Assembly (NCBI RefSeq): GCF_949628265.1 | Contig: NC_088789.1 | Span: forward strand, 8,052,886 to 8,116,885 | DNA length: 64,000 nt | Direction of reading: 5' to 3' | Source of the DNA: Cloeon dipterum | Taxonomy: Eukaryota; Arthropoda; Insecta; Ephemeroptera; Baetidae | Shown here: one piece after another, positions 36,380 to 49,600 of the stretch | How positions within the stretch are numbered: position 1 is the first letter of the stretch | Layout of the letters: the number at the start of each line of letters is the position of its first letter | Translations under genes and position numbers: made by a program | Notes under the pieces: model-generated | Seen by the model: the letters and a program-made list of their open reading frames with translations, nothing else | The model's database searches: none | What the model was told of the DNA's origin: nothing

Positions 36380-37738
36380 CTTTGGTTGAGAAATGCTTGT
36401 AAATTGTGTGATAATAAAGTGTGCCATATTGTTGTAAAATTCGCATAATTTTCTCATGTAATAAATGCTATCATTATAAAATAAATGTTTGTCTCAAAGC
36501 GGTCGTTGTTTTTTTTCAATATATTATTAAATTGGTCTCACAATCAGGCGAATAAAGCGTCAGATGTAGGCCTAAATGTAAAAAATCTACAAAATTAATT
36601 GTAATAACAAGACCAAAATACAGGTAGGCAGGTACATTTTATATTTTATATCGAGTATAAATTGGAGCGCCAGAAAAAGTTTTCTGACGAGCACCAATGC
36701 ATTTCAAATATGTTGCAGGGCAAGATGAGTTTTTTTGTCAAATTTATAGACCAAAATATGGTGTACTTCCAAAGATATTCAATGTTTCCATTTTTTGGCA
36801 CTGTTCGGAAAATTTTATTAAAAAAATGCGGACATTACTTCAGTTATAAGTATAAGGAGGCTACAGAGATGTGGTTTGAATAAAAAAAAAACTTATAAAT
36901 TTAATGTCCTCTCTAACTATTAAAATAGTTTAAATTTAATTTATGTTTTCAAATTTTTACTCACATATATTTTCCTCTCAAAATGAAGTCTAACTCTTTT
37001 TGGTAGTGTTTTGAGAAAATTTCGTGATGGCATTCCTTTTTGTTTTTGAGAAATTCTGCTCGATGTCCGGCGCGAGCCCTGAAATTGATGCTTTCGTCGT
37101 TTTAGGCGGTTTTCGCGTGTTATTTTCCTTCGAAAATTTATCTTTGCCTTAAAGCATTTCTGGAGGGTGTAGCTGAAGAGTTTGGAGACTTGCAGATTCA
37201 ATCCTGTGACCAGTAGAAAATATATAGCATTTCCAATTAAATTTTTCGCACTACACCATTAATTTTGATAGAATATTGCAACCGTAATGTGTCCAGATAC
37301 TTCACTAATTTTTGCATTCTTTCAAGAGCAAATATAAATTAATTATACTGATGCGGAAGACACGCGTCACTAATCAAATTATCACGATGGATTACTCAAT
37401 TTGATACCCGCGCGATTGCAAAAATTAACAAGTCCTAGAAATGCGATTGCGCAAGGCTGGCGCAGCGGAACTCGAAACGCCTGACCGCAGCAGTGCACGC
37501 GTACTTGCTCATGTTTCAAAAAGAAATGTGAATAAAGTGCTCGTTAGCTGTGAATCACGATATTTTCCATTTGCGGTCTGGGCCTGTATGTCGCACGTCA
37601 GCGAGCTTTATCTGCAGGAAACGGCGACTGATTCGATTATGAGCGGCGCGCGCCACTGTTTCTGCTCCGTTGGTCGTTCTTCCTTGTCCTAGAATAATGC
37701 CAATTTTTCCTTGCTTGAAAACATCGCGGCCTTCCAGC
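36380..37738. other. Intergenic region between H2.0 and the PH-domain gene
   Basis: No gene supported. Short open frames at 36662-36883 and 36941-37201 (minus) show no recognisable domain or splice context. GC content rises at about 37440-37700, probably the promoter and 5' UTR of the following gene. Confidence 0.4.
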
Positions 37739-40700
37739 ATGGAACAAAATCATACTGAAGAACCAAGTGCTGACAAAAATGAGAAGCAGGAATTGCCGGA
37801 AAAAGGTGAAACTTTCGTTTATTTTGTCTGACCGTTTAAGAATGTGCTTTGTACTTCGCTAAAATGAAAGAAGTATAGAGAGAAACAAAAAGGATCTCTC
37901 TTATGATCAAATTTCTTATAAACAAGGAACTAGATTGGGTTCGTAGTGCATGATTTATATTTATAGCAGAGGATACAAATTCACTGCGTTTGTGTTCCCC
38001 GCGTTACACAATTATTTTCAGGATAAATTGTACAATGTACGATGATTTTCCTACTCTTTTTTTGGGAAACCAGCTAAATGAACAACGAAAACTAAGAGCT
38101 ATGCAGGAATTTAAAAATCATCGCACTGATTTAAATCCAGATCCATTTAGTTTACTCGGTAAATTATATGCCCGGGAACAAATATTAAATATGTTTATGA
38201 ATTTATTAAACGCAATTATGCATGCAACACTAAGCCTACAATCTTCCATATAAATTTTTACAACTCTTTGCTTTGTAAAAATTGTGATTAATACATATGT
38301 TTAAATCCCCGTTTTATTTGCCAAACAGTGAGAAAAGTCTACCATTTCGAAAAAATATTTTAAACCCCTTCCTGAAAATATTTCGAGCCATAAAACGCAG
38401 CATTTCGGCCCAATTAAACTCAGTATGTAGCTGTCCTCCCCCCACATCTGTTGTCGATTCAAATGACCAAAGTTGCCGCATGGCTGGCACCCGCCGCCTA
38501 CGATAGGAATACCCTTTCGCGTTTTGCTGTTGCAGCAAAACTGTTGTTGCTCCGGAGCGGAAGCGATCTGCGAAAGCCTCGCTCCGCACTGCCGCAGTGA
38601 GCTATGGTTAGTGGGATGCGACCGCCCATCACGCACGCATTCCGCGTGGCCCCCAAAACAACCAGAGCGAATTTGCTGGTGCGCGAAACGCGGAGTAGGT
38701 GCTCATGTGTTTTGGTGTTGCTTGCAGCAGGTGAGATGCCCGCGGAGGGAAAAGTCTCCGGATACCTGGACAAACGCGGACGCATGGTGAGCTTATAATT
38801 TTTATTTACGTCGGGCTCTGGAAGTCGAGTTTAAAAGTCGCAACGTGTAATGCGTTCAATTGCGTGGCAAGCAATTTCAATTTCCAATCTAATCAAAACT
38901 TAACTGATATTTTGAAAATATGGCGTTTCGTAAATTTAATTAATAAAAAATTTCTAATATGGAGAAATTTTAAATTTCAGTCGTCAATTTTACTATCATT
39001 TTTATTTTATTTTAGTGAGTGGAAAGTATTAAAGAATGGTTCCTTGTATATTTTAACTTAGCCAAAAATTCGTCTCAGAATATTTTTTAAATGTTTTATT
39101 CAAGGAAACTAAATATTGGTTTGAACTTCCTATAGGAACATGTTATTAAATGCAATATATGTATTTATAACATCTATACATCAAATCAGTTTTTATGATA
39201 ATTATCATTAATTTAAATGTTAATATTTATTTAGCTGCCAACATGGAAGCGTTACTGGTTCGTATTGGACGGTCCAGTGCTGTTGCGTTTCCAATCAGAG
39301 GAGGACTACAAAAACCTGTCGCCCTGCCAGAGCATTCTGAACCTTGGACGCGTTGTGACCCTGCGGCCAGCAGGCTCGCGCTCATCGCCACAAATCGTTC
39401 TCGTCACAGAGGCCAACGTCATGTACCTGGTGTGTATATATACTTGTGAATTTGATAGTTTTCAACGCGAGTTCGCACCTCTCAGCAGGGAATGTTTTTA
39501 TGAAACGTGAAACTCATAAGCCTGGACTCACCTCTGGATTAATAATATCAACAAAATGATAAAAATTTCTCCTGTCTGGTTTGCGACTTTCCGATAAGGA
39601 TTTTGTTGTAATAGGGAATTCCACACATAGTATTTGCCACTAAGAAAAGGAGTTTAGCAAATCATACTAAAAACAGCTTAAAATACGAAATTTAAATTTA
39701 CGAATGGGTTACAAGCTCGGCGCTGATTTAATTAGGATGGATAGTTCGTGATATTTCGAAATGAAAAATAACATTCTAATACAAGTACATTGGCTGTTTC
39801 TGCCCCCAGGCTTCATCACCAGTACTTTACCTCCAAAACAAAATTCCCAAATAGCTACAGAGAATTCTGAACCAGCGAACGTTAAGAACACCCCCACTTT
39901 ACTCGTTTCATAGCAGTGAAAAAATCGAGATGAGTAAAAACAAGTGACGAATTCTTGTCAACTCTGCCACTCACCCTTCCTGTGATTTAACCTTCCCTGG
40001 CAAAAATTCACAAGCTAAAATGACATCTTCCTTTGCATTGAAAAGCTAATTTCAAAGAGTGAAATTCTGTTTATTCTTACCGGAGAATTCAAGTAGGCAA
40101 AAATTCGCTTGTATCTTTCAGACGGCTGCAACTGCTGATTTATTAAAAAAGGATTTGAGGCAAAGTGCCGGATATATCTTCCCATACTAGAAATCGTTTT
40201 AAAAACCGAAAATATAAAGAAATAAACATGCAGGTAATTTAATGAAATAAAAATTTACGAATTGACTTTAAGTTCTTCAAAATATTTTTAGTCGAACTTT
40301 ATTGAAACACGTAACACAAGATATGAGTAATGAAACGTGTTCTGACAAACTCTAACACGGGAATTATTAAAAGTAAATATTTTGAAATTTATCTTTTTCA
40401 TTCGTTTAAAAACATTTCTAGGAAATATATATTATAAATCTTTACATACCTATTCCCTTTTGTTGCGACACATGACATAATATGCACCGCAAGGGAAAGG
40501 ATACTTCTTGTAGATTTTATTTCAACACTACTTCCAGTCCCTATTTATATTCTTCAGAGTGCGTATATTGTATTATCTCTTAAAAAAGATGCAACTTTCT
40601 CTCCTTGTAACGAAAGAGTGAGCAGATGCAAATTTTGAAATCCAATTAACTCTCTTTCCTTTTCGCTTCTTATCGAATTGGACGATAAACTGCTTCTATC

Positions 40701-42914
40701 AGGATCCTATTAATAATTCAATTTTAAAACCAAGGTTTATTATTCCAGAGAGCCAAGGAACAAAGTGATCAGCAGAGGTGGCAGGCAGCCTTGCATGCGT
40801 CCATCGTAAAGTACTCGAACGCGTGGCAACCAGAGTTGAGCAACAGCGCGCGGAGGTACGAGGACGCCTGCCTGCCAGAGCCCCAGAACCAACCTGAGGT
40901 GCTAAGCACGATGGAAAAGGTGCGGCGGATGGGCCAGCAGTCCCTGGTGCCACCGGACCAGGTGTTGAACGCGTCCAAGAGCCTGCGGAAGGTATCACCA
41001 GCGGTCAACGCGGGGAGAGCGTCACCGGCGCAGGACGAAGGTGTCGGTGAGATCAAGGCCAAGCTGCCGACTAACTCGGCGGTGCACCGCATGCTGGAAA
41101 GGCGGCAGGAGGACAGCAAACTGGAGATGGTCGAGATGGAGAATCCGACCGAGGACGGCGGGGTTAAGGAGGACGGCGAAAAGGCGGAAGAGAAGAAGCA
41201 GGAAACCGACCCAATAAGTGTGGAGGTTGACATCAGGGTTGAGGAGATCGCGAGTTCTGTGCAATTGGGAGTGGAGGGCAGTAAAAAGGACGACAAGCAC
41301 ATGTACAGTCAGGTCAACAAGAACCGAAAATCGTTGCACATTACACGAGACACTGTGCAAAATGACAACCCAGAAAATAACTTGGAAGAGGCCAAAAATA
41401 CTGGCATGCCGCAAGAGGTGAGTTCAGTATTAATTTTTTGGCTCTTTTGGACCATTTGCTTATTTTTTATCTGTAATTTTTTTAATAAGGTTAGGCTATA
41501 CTTTTGTTGGTTTCAAACTCTGTATGTTTTTTTTTATTTCCATGTTGAAAATTATAAATAGACTTCACTGTCATTGCTTGGTAATATTTCCTGATTTAAT
41601 TTTTAATTCCGACAAGTTTCGAAGAAGTCCGAATTTAATATTCAACACAAAAGAAAAACAGCCTCGTTAATGTTTTCTATTTTTTCCCTTTTTAAACTCG
41701 CTATTCTCTCTGATATTATCCGTAAAATTTGTGTTTGCTGACAAAACGGTATTAATATTTATTAATTGGGAATCATCATCACTGCAAGAATAAACAACTA
41801 AAAATACCTGCAATTATTTTGAAGATTTGACAAGATAAAATTAAACTTAAAATAATAATGAATTAATTCCACTGCTTTGCGCCATAATAATTTTGTTACC
41901 GTTACCATTGGCTTAAAGGAGTTTTAACGATAGACATTGTTTTAACGTTCTCCTCTGAAACAGTGCCAGGTGCAGCATCATTACCGCTTTAATTTACGCT
42001 TTAACGTACACCTTTTATAAATCGATGTCTTTCATTTTAAGACGGAACCTCAGGAGAAAAATGAGAGTCCGCAACCCACAACGCTGTATGAGAGCGTGGA
42101 CACTGTGGACGAAGGATATGACCAAATAAAGGATACCTACCGCCTTGAGGACGGTTACGAAGCAATAACAAATGAAGAAGAGGAGGAGGAAGACATTTAC
42201 GCGACGCCCTCTGGTGAACAGGATATGGAAGAGGACGAAGAAGATGAGCCTCTTGTCCCACCCCGGCCACAGCAGGAAACATTCCACGCGAGTCCAGTGG
42301 TAGTGCTGGAGGCAGACAGTCCTGAGCCAGACTACGAGGACACAGAGGCCCTGTTCAGCGTGCAGTGGTCCGAGCCGGAGCCACCTCCAAGGCCGGTGGA
42401 CAAATCAGTGGACAGGACTTGCTCCGTCGACGAACTAGACGTCCTGCTCTGCAAGGGGGTCAAAACCGACATCTTGAACAGCAGCACGTCGTCCGTCGAC
42501 AAACAGCCCTCGACACCTCAGGTGGTCAGAGCCATTCCCTGCGTGACCGGAGTGGAGTCCAGGGAGGAGAGAGCGGAAAAGGCCGCACACGATTGGACAC
42601 TGGACCTACCAGATGTGGTGCCTCCAACAGAGCAGAGTGACGAGTCAGACAAGGATGTTCCTGAGATGAGCCTCGAGGAGGCCATGCAGGTCATTCGCAG
42701 GGCTTCGAGACGAATTCCCAAGGTCTCTGAAATAGAAGATGAGATGCACGAGGCCGTAGTGGTCAGGGTGCACACAGACGACCGCCAGATCCTGCAACTG
42801 GACGGACCAGCGCAGTCCAAGCGGCTCTCGTTCGCCAAAGCTGACCTTGAGCTGACCTTGGAGGAGACCGTGGACACGATGAAGACGCCGTTTGTGTCTT
42901 CTACCTTTGGCTGA
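37739..42914 (+). CDS. PH-domain protein with many tyrosine motifs (adaptor-like)
   Basis: Exons: 37739-37805, 38731-38786, 39235-39429, 40749-41417 and 42042-42914. They total 1860 nt, giving 619 residues. The PH domain spans exons 2-4 (about residues 28-125): GKVSGYLDKRGRM, LPTWKRYWFVLDGPVLLRF, and the final-helix tryptophan in DQQRWQAALHAS. The rest looks mostly disordered and acidic. Exon 5 carries a run of tyrosine motifs (LYESV, GYDQI, GYEAI, DIYATP, PDYEDTE) near an acidic block and proline-rich PPRPQQ and EPPPRPV. Inference: a membrane-recruited adaptor that could be phosphorylated on tyrosine and bind SH2 or SH3 proteins. I do not recognise an orthologue with confidence. The gene ends about 130 bases from the convergent DDX47 gene. 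Confidence 0.78.
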
Positions 42915-43043
42915 CCAAATGCCTTTGAAATAGCTTCACCATGACAGTTCTTGCGTTACAAAATGAAATAAATTCGAGGATATAAGGATAGATGCAAAAT
43001 TTAAGGCCTAGAAAAGTAAATATATTTACACTTAATATAACAT

Positions 43044-45746
43044 TCAATGTCTCCTTTTCTTTCCCCCTTTGAAACCCTTCTTGCCAAGTTGTTTTTTAAC
43101 GCCAAGAGCTTCCTCAGTGTCATCAGCATCATCGATGGCATGCTTTCTCTTGCGACCGCCCTTCTTGTCCTCGATCTCTTTTTGCTCCTGAAAATTTTTC
43201 ATGAAGGTAATAAATTTAGTACGTTTTAATGGTCAACGATGCGTTACCTTGAGTGCCTGTCGACGGGCCTCACCAACTCGCTCATTTAAAATCATGACTT
43301 CTTGCTCTTCAGTTGGGAAAAGAGGCAACTTTTTCCCAATCAAATGTTCTATTCTTTGATACAATTCAACATCATACTGAAAATGCATTTGACTGATTGT
43401 AATTTTATGTAAATAAAATCTATTGATAAAAAGTAAAACTTATGTCTTTTTCTGCCCACTGTTTATACCTGAGTAACGAATGTGATGGCTTTTCCAGATC
43501 GACCAGCTCTAGCTGTTCTGCCCACGCGGTGAATATAGTCTTTGCTGTGGGTGGGAATGTCATAGTTGATAACGACGTCAACATGGGGGATGTCCAAACC
43601 TCTGGAACAAATAGTCTATCTATATAATCTTTGTGATTTAACACGCTATGTTAAGAAAAAAAGGAAAACTTTTCTTGATGTACAAAAATTGTTTCCCGGC
43701 TCTAGATTATAAGTAATAAACAAAAATAAATCAAGCAAAAATCTTATCCAATTGAAAAATTCTAATGAAATTTGAAAATGATTTAAAGTGAGTATCAATT
43801 AGTAAACTCGTGTTTTAAAACTGCAAATTTCATCAATTTTTTTTTAGATAAAATGTAAGTTTAAATATTGAGTGTTATAACTTTACAATTGGCCATTAAT
43901 TATTTTGTCCCGTTCAGTGTTAATTCAATGAGAAATGTTACATGGATGCGAAGTCAAGTGAATTTAAGAAAATAAAGCTCAGTTTTCATCCAAGAGCAAA
44001 AATTAAAATTGTTCAAATGAATCCATAAAAAACAGGATTTAATTAGCTAACAATAACCACTGGATTATTTTGTGAAGGATTTGAGCATATTGAAGTAGTA
44101 AACTCAGACTATTCAAACCAGGAAACTCCAGCCACATGTTAAAAAAGCAATTTTTTGTTTATCACTAACCGTGAAGCTACGTCAGTCGATACAAGGATCT
44201 GACTGGTTTTCGACTTGAATTTGTTGAGAGCTCCGAAGCGCTTGTTTTGGGACATCTGACCATGAAGGGGCACTCCCTTGAGGCCTAACACTCGCAACAT
44301 CAGAACCAAGCGGAGCGCGCCTTGGCAAGTTGAGCAGAAGACCATTACGCTGTTGCCAACAAGTTCATTCAGCACCGACACCAAGTAGCAGTCCTAGAAT
44401 TCAGTTTAATATGGAAATGCAGGTCTGGAAATTAATTAACTACCTTAAACTTAGCTGGGATGAAAAGGTAGTACTGCATCAAATTGTCCACAGTCTTGTA
44501 CTTGTGGGAGGCCTGAACTAAAACTGGATTGCAAAGATTGGCCTTTTGAAGTTTCTCTACTTTTTTGGTCATTGTGGCTGAGAAAAGAAGCGTTCGTCTA
44601 TCTCTTGGGATGTTTTTGATAATTTTCTCCACTTCTGGCTCAAAATCCATATTCAAAATTCTGTCTGCCTCATCCATTACCTTTAATATTAAAAATTCAA
44701 TGAAAAATAATACACAACCATTGTTAGAAAACTACGCTTACAAGAAATTTGAGGTTTCTGAGATTGAAGCCTTTGGTATTCTCCAAGTGGTCCACAAGGC
44801 GGCCAGGAGTGGCAATGATTACGTGCGGCTTCTTGGCCAGAGTTATAGCCTGCGTGACCATGTCCATTCCTCCTACGATCAATGCGCATTCTACTTTCAT
44901 ACTGTTTCCTGTTTAATAAAGTAATATTCAGCTATGAAAATATACATTCTCAAAATTCAAAGCGTACCAAGAGCCTTAAATTGTTCACCAATCTGGGCCG
45001 CAAGCTCTCTAGTTGGTGTAAGGATGAGAGCAAACAATCTCTGAGGATTCTTCAGCAGCTCTTGCAATATCGGAAGTGCAAATGCACAAGTTTTACCAGA
45101 ACCGGTTTCTGCCAGACCAATGACATCTTTCCCTGAAAAATTAAGCCATAATACATTGATTTGATTTATCAAATTTGGTTTCAATCAAAATCACCTTGCA
45201 AAGCTAGAGGGATAGCTTGTTTCTGTATTGCTGTGGGAGTCTTCCATTTCAGCTGGTCACAAGCTTCGCATAGCAATGGTATAACTCCCTAGATATATTC
45301 GAAAACACGGTAAATAATGTGATACAAAATATGCTGGTATTAAATATTCAGTATAATTATCTATAGATATATATATATCACGAGTGTAGCCTAATAATGT
45401 AATACACTTTTCGCTCAGTTATGTACATAAACTTCTTATTTTTCCATAAGAATCTAATGTAACATAATGGAAAAGTCAGTTTTCGCCGCCGAGTTACAGT
45501 TTTCGCCACCCCTACTTTAACGTGGGATTGTCATAAGAACTGGCGAGATGTGTAACCCGGCAGAAACTGTAACTTTACTATAACGAGAAGTGTATCTATG
45601 TGTGTAGATATGTACTACTTGTCAATAATGCTTTCGTTGCAAAATCTTACCAATTCTTTAAAAGTTGTTGGCCCTTCGTCTTCAACTTCTACATTTTGGG
45701 TCTCCTGTCCTTCTTCCTGAACGTCAGATTCGTCACTGCTAGACAT
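43044..45746 (-). CDS. DDX47: DDX47 DEAD-box RNA helicase
   Basis: Nine exons: 45746-45651, 45288-45195, 45132-44968, 44908-44742, 44680-44444, 44393-44170, 43601-43469, 43376-43248 and 43187-43044. They total 1389 nt, giving 462 residues (human DDX47 has 455). Helicase motifs in order: AETGSGKT (I), PTRELA (Ia), TPGR (Ib), DEAD (II), SAT (III), [15 protein letters not shown] (V) and [11 protein letters not shown] (VI). Diagnostic stretches match human DDX47: [53 protein letters not shown] and [10 protein letters not shown]. The tail is lysine/arginine-rich ([13 protein letters not shown]), as expected for a nucleolar protein. Known: the orthologue (yeast Rrp3) acts in 18S rRNA processing. 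Intron 1 carries a candidate MITE. Confidence 0.96.
45403..45594. mobile_element. Candidate fold-back MITE in DDX47 intron 1
   Basis: TACACTTTTCGCT at the left end matches the right end (GAGAAGTGTA) imperfectly in reverse complement, and the internal GTTACAGTTTTC and GAAACTGTAAC are also inverted. About 190 bases, non-coding. Flanking TA dinucleotides are present but the surroundings are AT-rich, so a target duplication cannot be claimed. Confidence 0.35.
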
Positions 45747-46613
45747 TGTTCTGTCTTGGTCCCCTTGGTCCTATATATGTTCTACGTTTCGATCTTAATC
45801 TTAAGCCTTTTAGTAGGTGATATCCGTGATAAAATCTTAACACGTCTAATTGTAAGTTCGGATTGATGCTGAGCACGAGAGCACGCGTTTGTTTTCAAGC
45901 AATGAACCAATGAAACACACGTGACAGCAATTTACGTGCCAGTGCAAATAGCAGAAAAGCTAATCACACCTTCACCTTCATCAGGACTCAGGACTAACAA
46001 TAAGTCTGGAAAGTTCGACCAATAAACCACTCCCCCTGCGCATCATATTTTTGTGATCATGAGTGCGCGCGCGATTTTTTAACCGCGAAACTCAAAAAGG
46101 ACATTGAAAAGTTTGGAAATTTAAAAATACGCGGGAAACATCTTGATAGCTTCTTGCATCCTTATATATTATCATCCTCATCAAGGAGGTACAAGATGCT
46201 TTAGAAGGATGATTTGTCCCCAGGGGGTTTCTTCAGTGAATATAGACGAACAAAGCATTTCGAACGCGCGGCATTTCGATCGACATGCCGGACGTGCACA
46301 AAAATTAATATCCCCCCGTTGTGGGATTTGAAACCTCACAATTTTTGAGCGATAACACTTTGTTGGCGAGCTAATTTCGCGAGCCCTTCATCAATTCGCT
46401 CATTCGGGCGCTGGCCACTGAAATTTGTGAAGTATTAAGGTAAGTAAACATGAGGCGTTGTCATGCGTCGGCCTTTTTGAAAAATTATGTTCATACAGTC
46501 ACTAACACAAATAACTTTAAAGTACTAACTCAAGTTTAATTTAACACGTTTCAAAATGAAATTTCTCATAAATTTAATTTGCTTTTCTTGAAGGTGCAAC
46601 CTGCAACGTTAAC
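45747..46613. promoter_or_regulatory. Divergent promoter region of DDX47 and the MBD/F-box gene
   Basis: The 870 bases between two divergent start codons hold no coding signal. A 5' UTR intron of the right-hand gene is likely: AAGGTAAGTAAAC near 46438 is a strong donor and CTTTTCTTGAAG near 46593 an acceptor, placing the ATG 20 bases into the next exon. Confidence 0.5.
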
Positions 46614-49600
46614 ATGGAGCTCGATGAGCCGTTAATTGAGTCGCCGACGCCGCCTGATCAGGACAATGACATTGAGGAATTAGATCCTTTGGCGATGGCC
46701 ACACCATCGCTGATTGACGAACAAAAAAGTGAAAAAAGTGCTGAAGAAGTACACCACGAGTCCAAAAAGACTCCTCAACACCTTTCAGAGAGTGTGGAGA
46801 CTCCTAAGGTTTCGTTGGTGTCATCCTCTCCATCTCTTCTCTTTTTAGCTCTGGTAAGAGAGAGTGCTCTACTGCTTATGAATGTATGTATATTACTTGA
46901 GCTGCGGATCAGTGTTTTTTTATTTTCCTGATCTGGACCAAGTTTAGTGGTTGGAGGATACCTAACCTTTGGGCCTAGCCTAGCCTTAGTACCTGAGGGA
47001 ACAATTTCCTGCAGTACGTTTGGCTTATTGTTTTCAAAATAGGACAGTATTGGCTACTGCTGGGAACGTTACCAATATTTAACTTGGTTTAAAAGTACTT
47101 AGTTTAGTGAATTGGCGTTAGCGCTGGACAACATGATGAGGTGTATTGAAGTTTTAAAAATTAATTTACTAGGACAAGACTAAGGAATTGAAAATTGCTG
47201 CTTAAATCTTGGTCTAAACATAGATAATTAACAATAAAATATGGAAGTTGATAACCCAGTGCAGAGAAATGTATTAACAAAGTGTGAAATTTACAACCAA
47301 TTAAATACATAAATAGGAGTGGGAAGTCTAAGTGGGAATGATTTCTAATTTCAAAATTATTGTATTACTTAGACTCTCAGTACCCCAAACTTTAAGAACT
47401 CAGTTGCATAATATCTATCTTTTCAATCTTGCCTTGTAGAAAGCCGCACCCTTGGAAGCTGCATTCCTCACTGACGATGAGAATGATGAAGAATTTGGAG
47501 GCTTTGAGGTTTCAGAAAAGCAAACCCCTGCTGAAGCGAAAGAACTGAAATTACTGGAAAGTGAGTTAGGTATGGTATTCTTAAAATTTATCCATTATAA
47601 CAACTTTAGTATGCCTGCCATAATGTGCATCATTGGAAAAAGCAGTCAACAAGATCAATATTATTTTTACAGAAGAGGCAGAAGCAGCCGCCGCTCTAGA
47701 AGTAGTGTCAGAATCAGAAGAGTCCTTGCCTGGATCCCCTGGGGATTTAGTCATCGCCGATTCAAGCGAAGAGCCACTTTCCCCTCAGGAAATGGGTGGA
47801 AAGCGTAAACGTGCTCCTTCTATTGCCTCCACTGCCTCTGGAGGCAGTTCTGCCTCCAGAGGCAGCCGCAAGTTCGACCCAACTTTACCTCTTTACCAGA
47901 AGCCCTTCCAGCGTGGTGAGTGGCGAATGGTGCAGTTTGAAAAACAAACTACACCTCCTTTTACATGTTACTCTGATTAAATGGAATTAATTACCATTTC
48001 GCATGGAAAGTAGAAATTAGTACGTTTTCTAACTGGTGACTTGTATATATGAATCAAGTGTCAAGAAATACTCTTCATGATTGTGTTCTTGAACTCTTGG
48101 TTAAAAGGTTTTGTAAGGGAGGTCGTCTACCGCAGCACATTTGACATCTCAAAGGAATCTAATCACGCAGACATCTACTATTTTCTCGCTCCAAACGGAA
48201 AAAAACTCAGATCATCTGTGGACGTGGCAAGATACCGTGAGTTTCTTTGGCCCCCTCAGTTATGAGCTACATGTGTTCTTGCGTGCTTGCATGCCCTTTT
48301 TTATCAAGTTGCCAGAAAGTTGAAAGATGAAGTGTCTTCTAGTTAATAGATTTAAATGAATCTCCTGACTTGTGAGCTTGATCTTAGTAAGAAAAGATAG
48401 CAATACTTAATTGTTGATATGATTTACAAAGTTGGCATGGGAAAAATTCACTTCATTGAACAGTTATTGAAGTAGTTAAAGAGAAACATTTATTATTATT
48501 ATTATTTTGAACCTGTGCTCAGCACTTTTTGTGGGCTATGAACTCACTGGGTCCTCATAGCACCACCAAGCGGATAACATGCATAGGGCCCAAGTGGCCG
48601 CAGAGGAGCTTGGGCCCAATGTGACCTCTTCTTGCCTCCCCACACCAAGGTCTTTTATATTTGTCCCTAATGCCACTTGAAAGGTGCGAAAACCAGCAAG
48701 TAGCGAGTCGGCGCTTTTGTGCCTTCCAGCTCGTTGTGCTAGCATTTCGAGTCACTCAACTAATCACCTTTTGTCATCTCTGACATTCGTCAGCTAGTAT
48801 AAGATCCCCAACTGTTCAAATATCTTCCATTGCTTTGACACTCCTGAGAATGCCTTGACAATGCGAGTCAACGTGTTGGTTAGTTTAACTATTTCCATTG
48901 ATGGAAAGTGGAACATGTTACACAGGGTAAACCAACAAATTGAAGTGTGTCTACATATTTGTGAAATTTTAACTTAATGTTTTAATTGCTGTCGTAAAAA
49001 TCTTGCTATGATCAACAGTGTTTTGCAGACAGAGCAAATTGCCTGTAAGTGAAGCACCAATAGTATTTAGGTTTTCCGTGAGGTATTTCTTAGATTTAGG
49101 TTTATTTCATGGACATGCAACAGTTGATTAAATTTGAATTGGCTACTCAAGTGTGAGAATATTTCACTTCATGAGCAACTTGAAATTTTCTAGTGTCGGA
49201 CAATGCTATTCCATTGCCCTTGGAATCCTTCACGTTTGCGAGGGAACCTCTTGGAATTGCAGACAGTAAGAAGGAAATAATTCGCTATGCTAAAACTAAG
49301 GTAAGCTGTAAATGATGTAATTTGAATAATTATTAAGATAAAAGTAATGGCTCGTTTTATCTTCTTTAAATAAACTAATTATAAATGAATTTGACTCCAC
49401 CAGGAATCTCCTCCGCCACCAAAAATCAAGCGGCCAGCTGCACCACCGCCAGCACCAAAAACCCCAGTTGTTCAAAACGTCAACGGAGGAGGCATCCGAC
49501 CACCAAAAAGAGCGCGAAAGAGCACCTACCAGGACCCTGTTTGGATCACATCAGACCCAAAAAACAAGTAAATTCCTAGAACCGAATTGAGAATCGTAAT

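Noticed and set aside
36941-37201. Basic minus-strand open frame of 86 codons
   Set aside because: Low-complexity lysine/arginine composition in an AT-rich intergenic stretch, with no homology or splice context.
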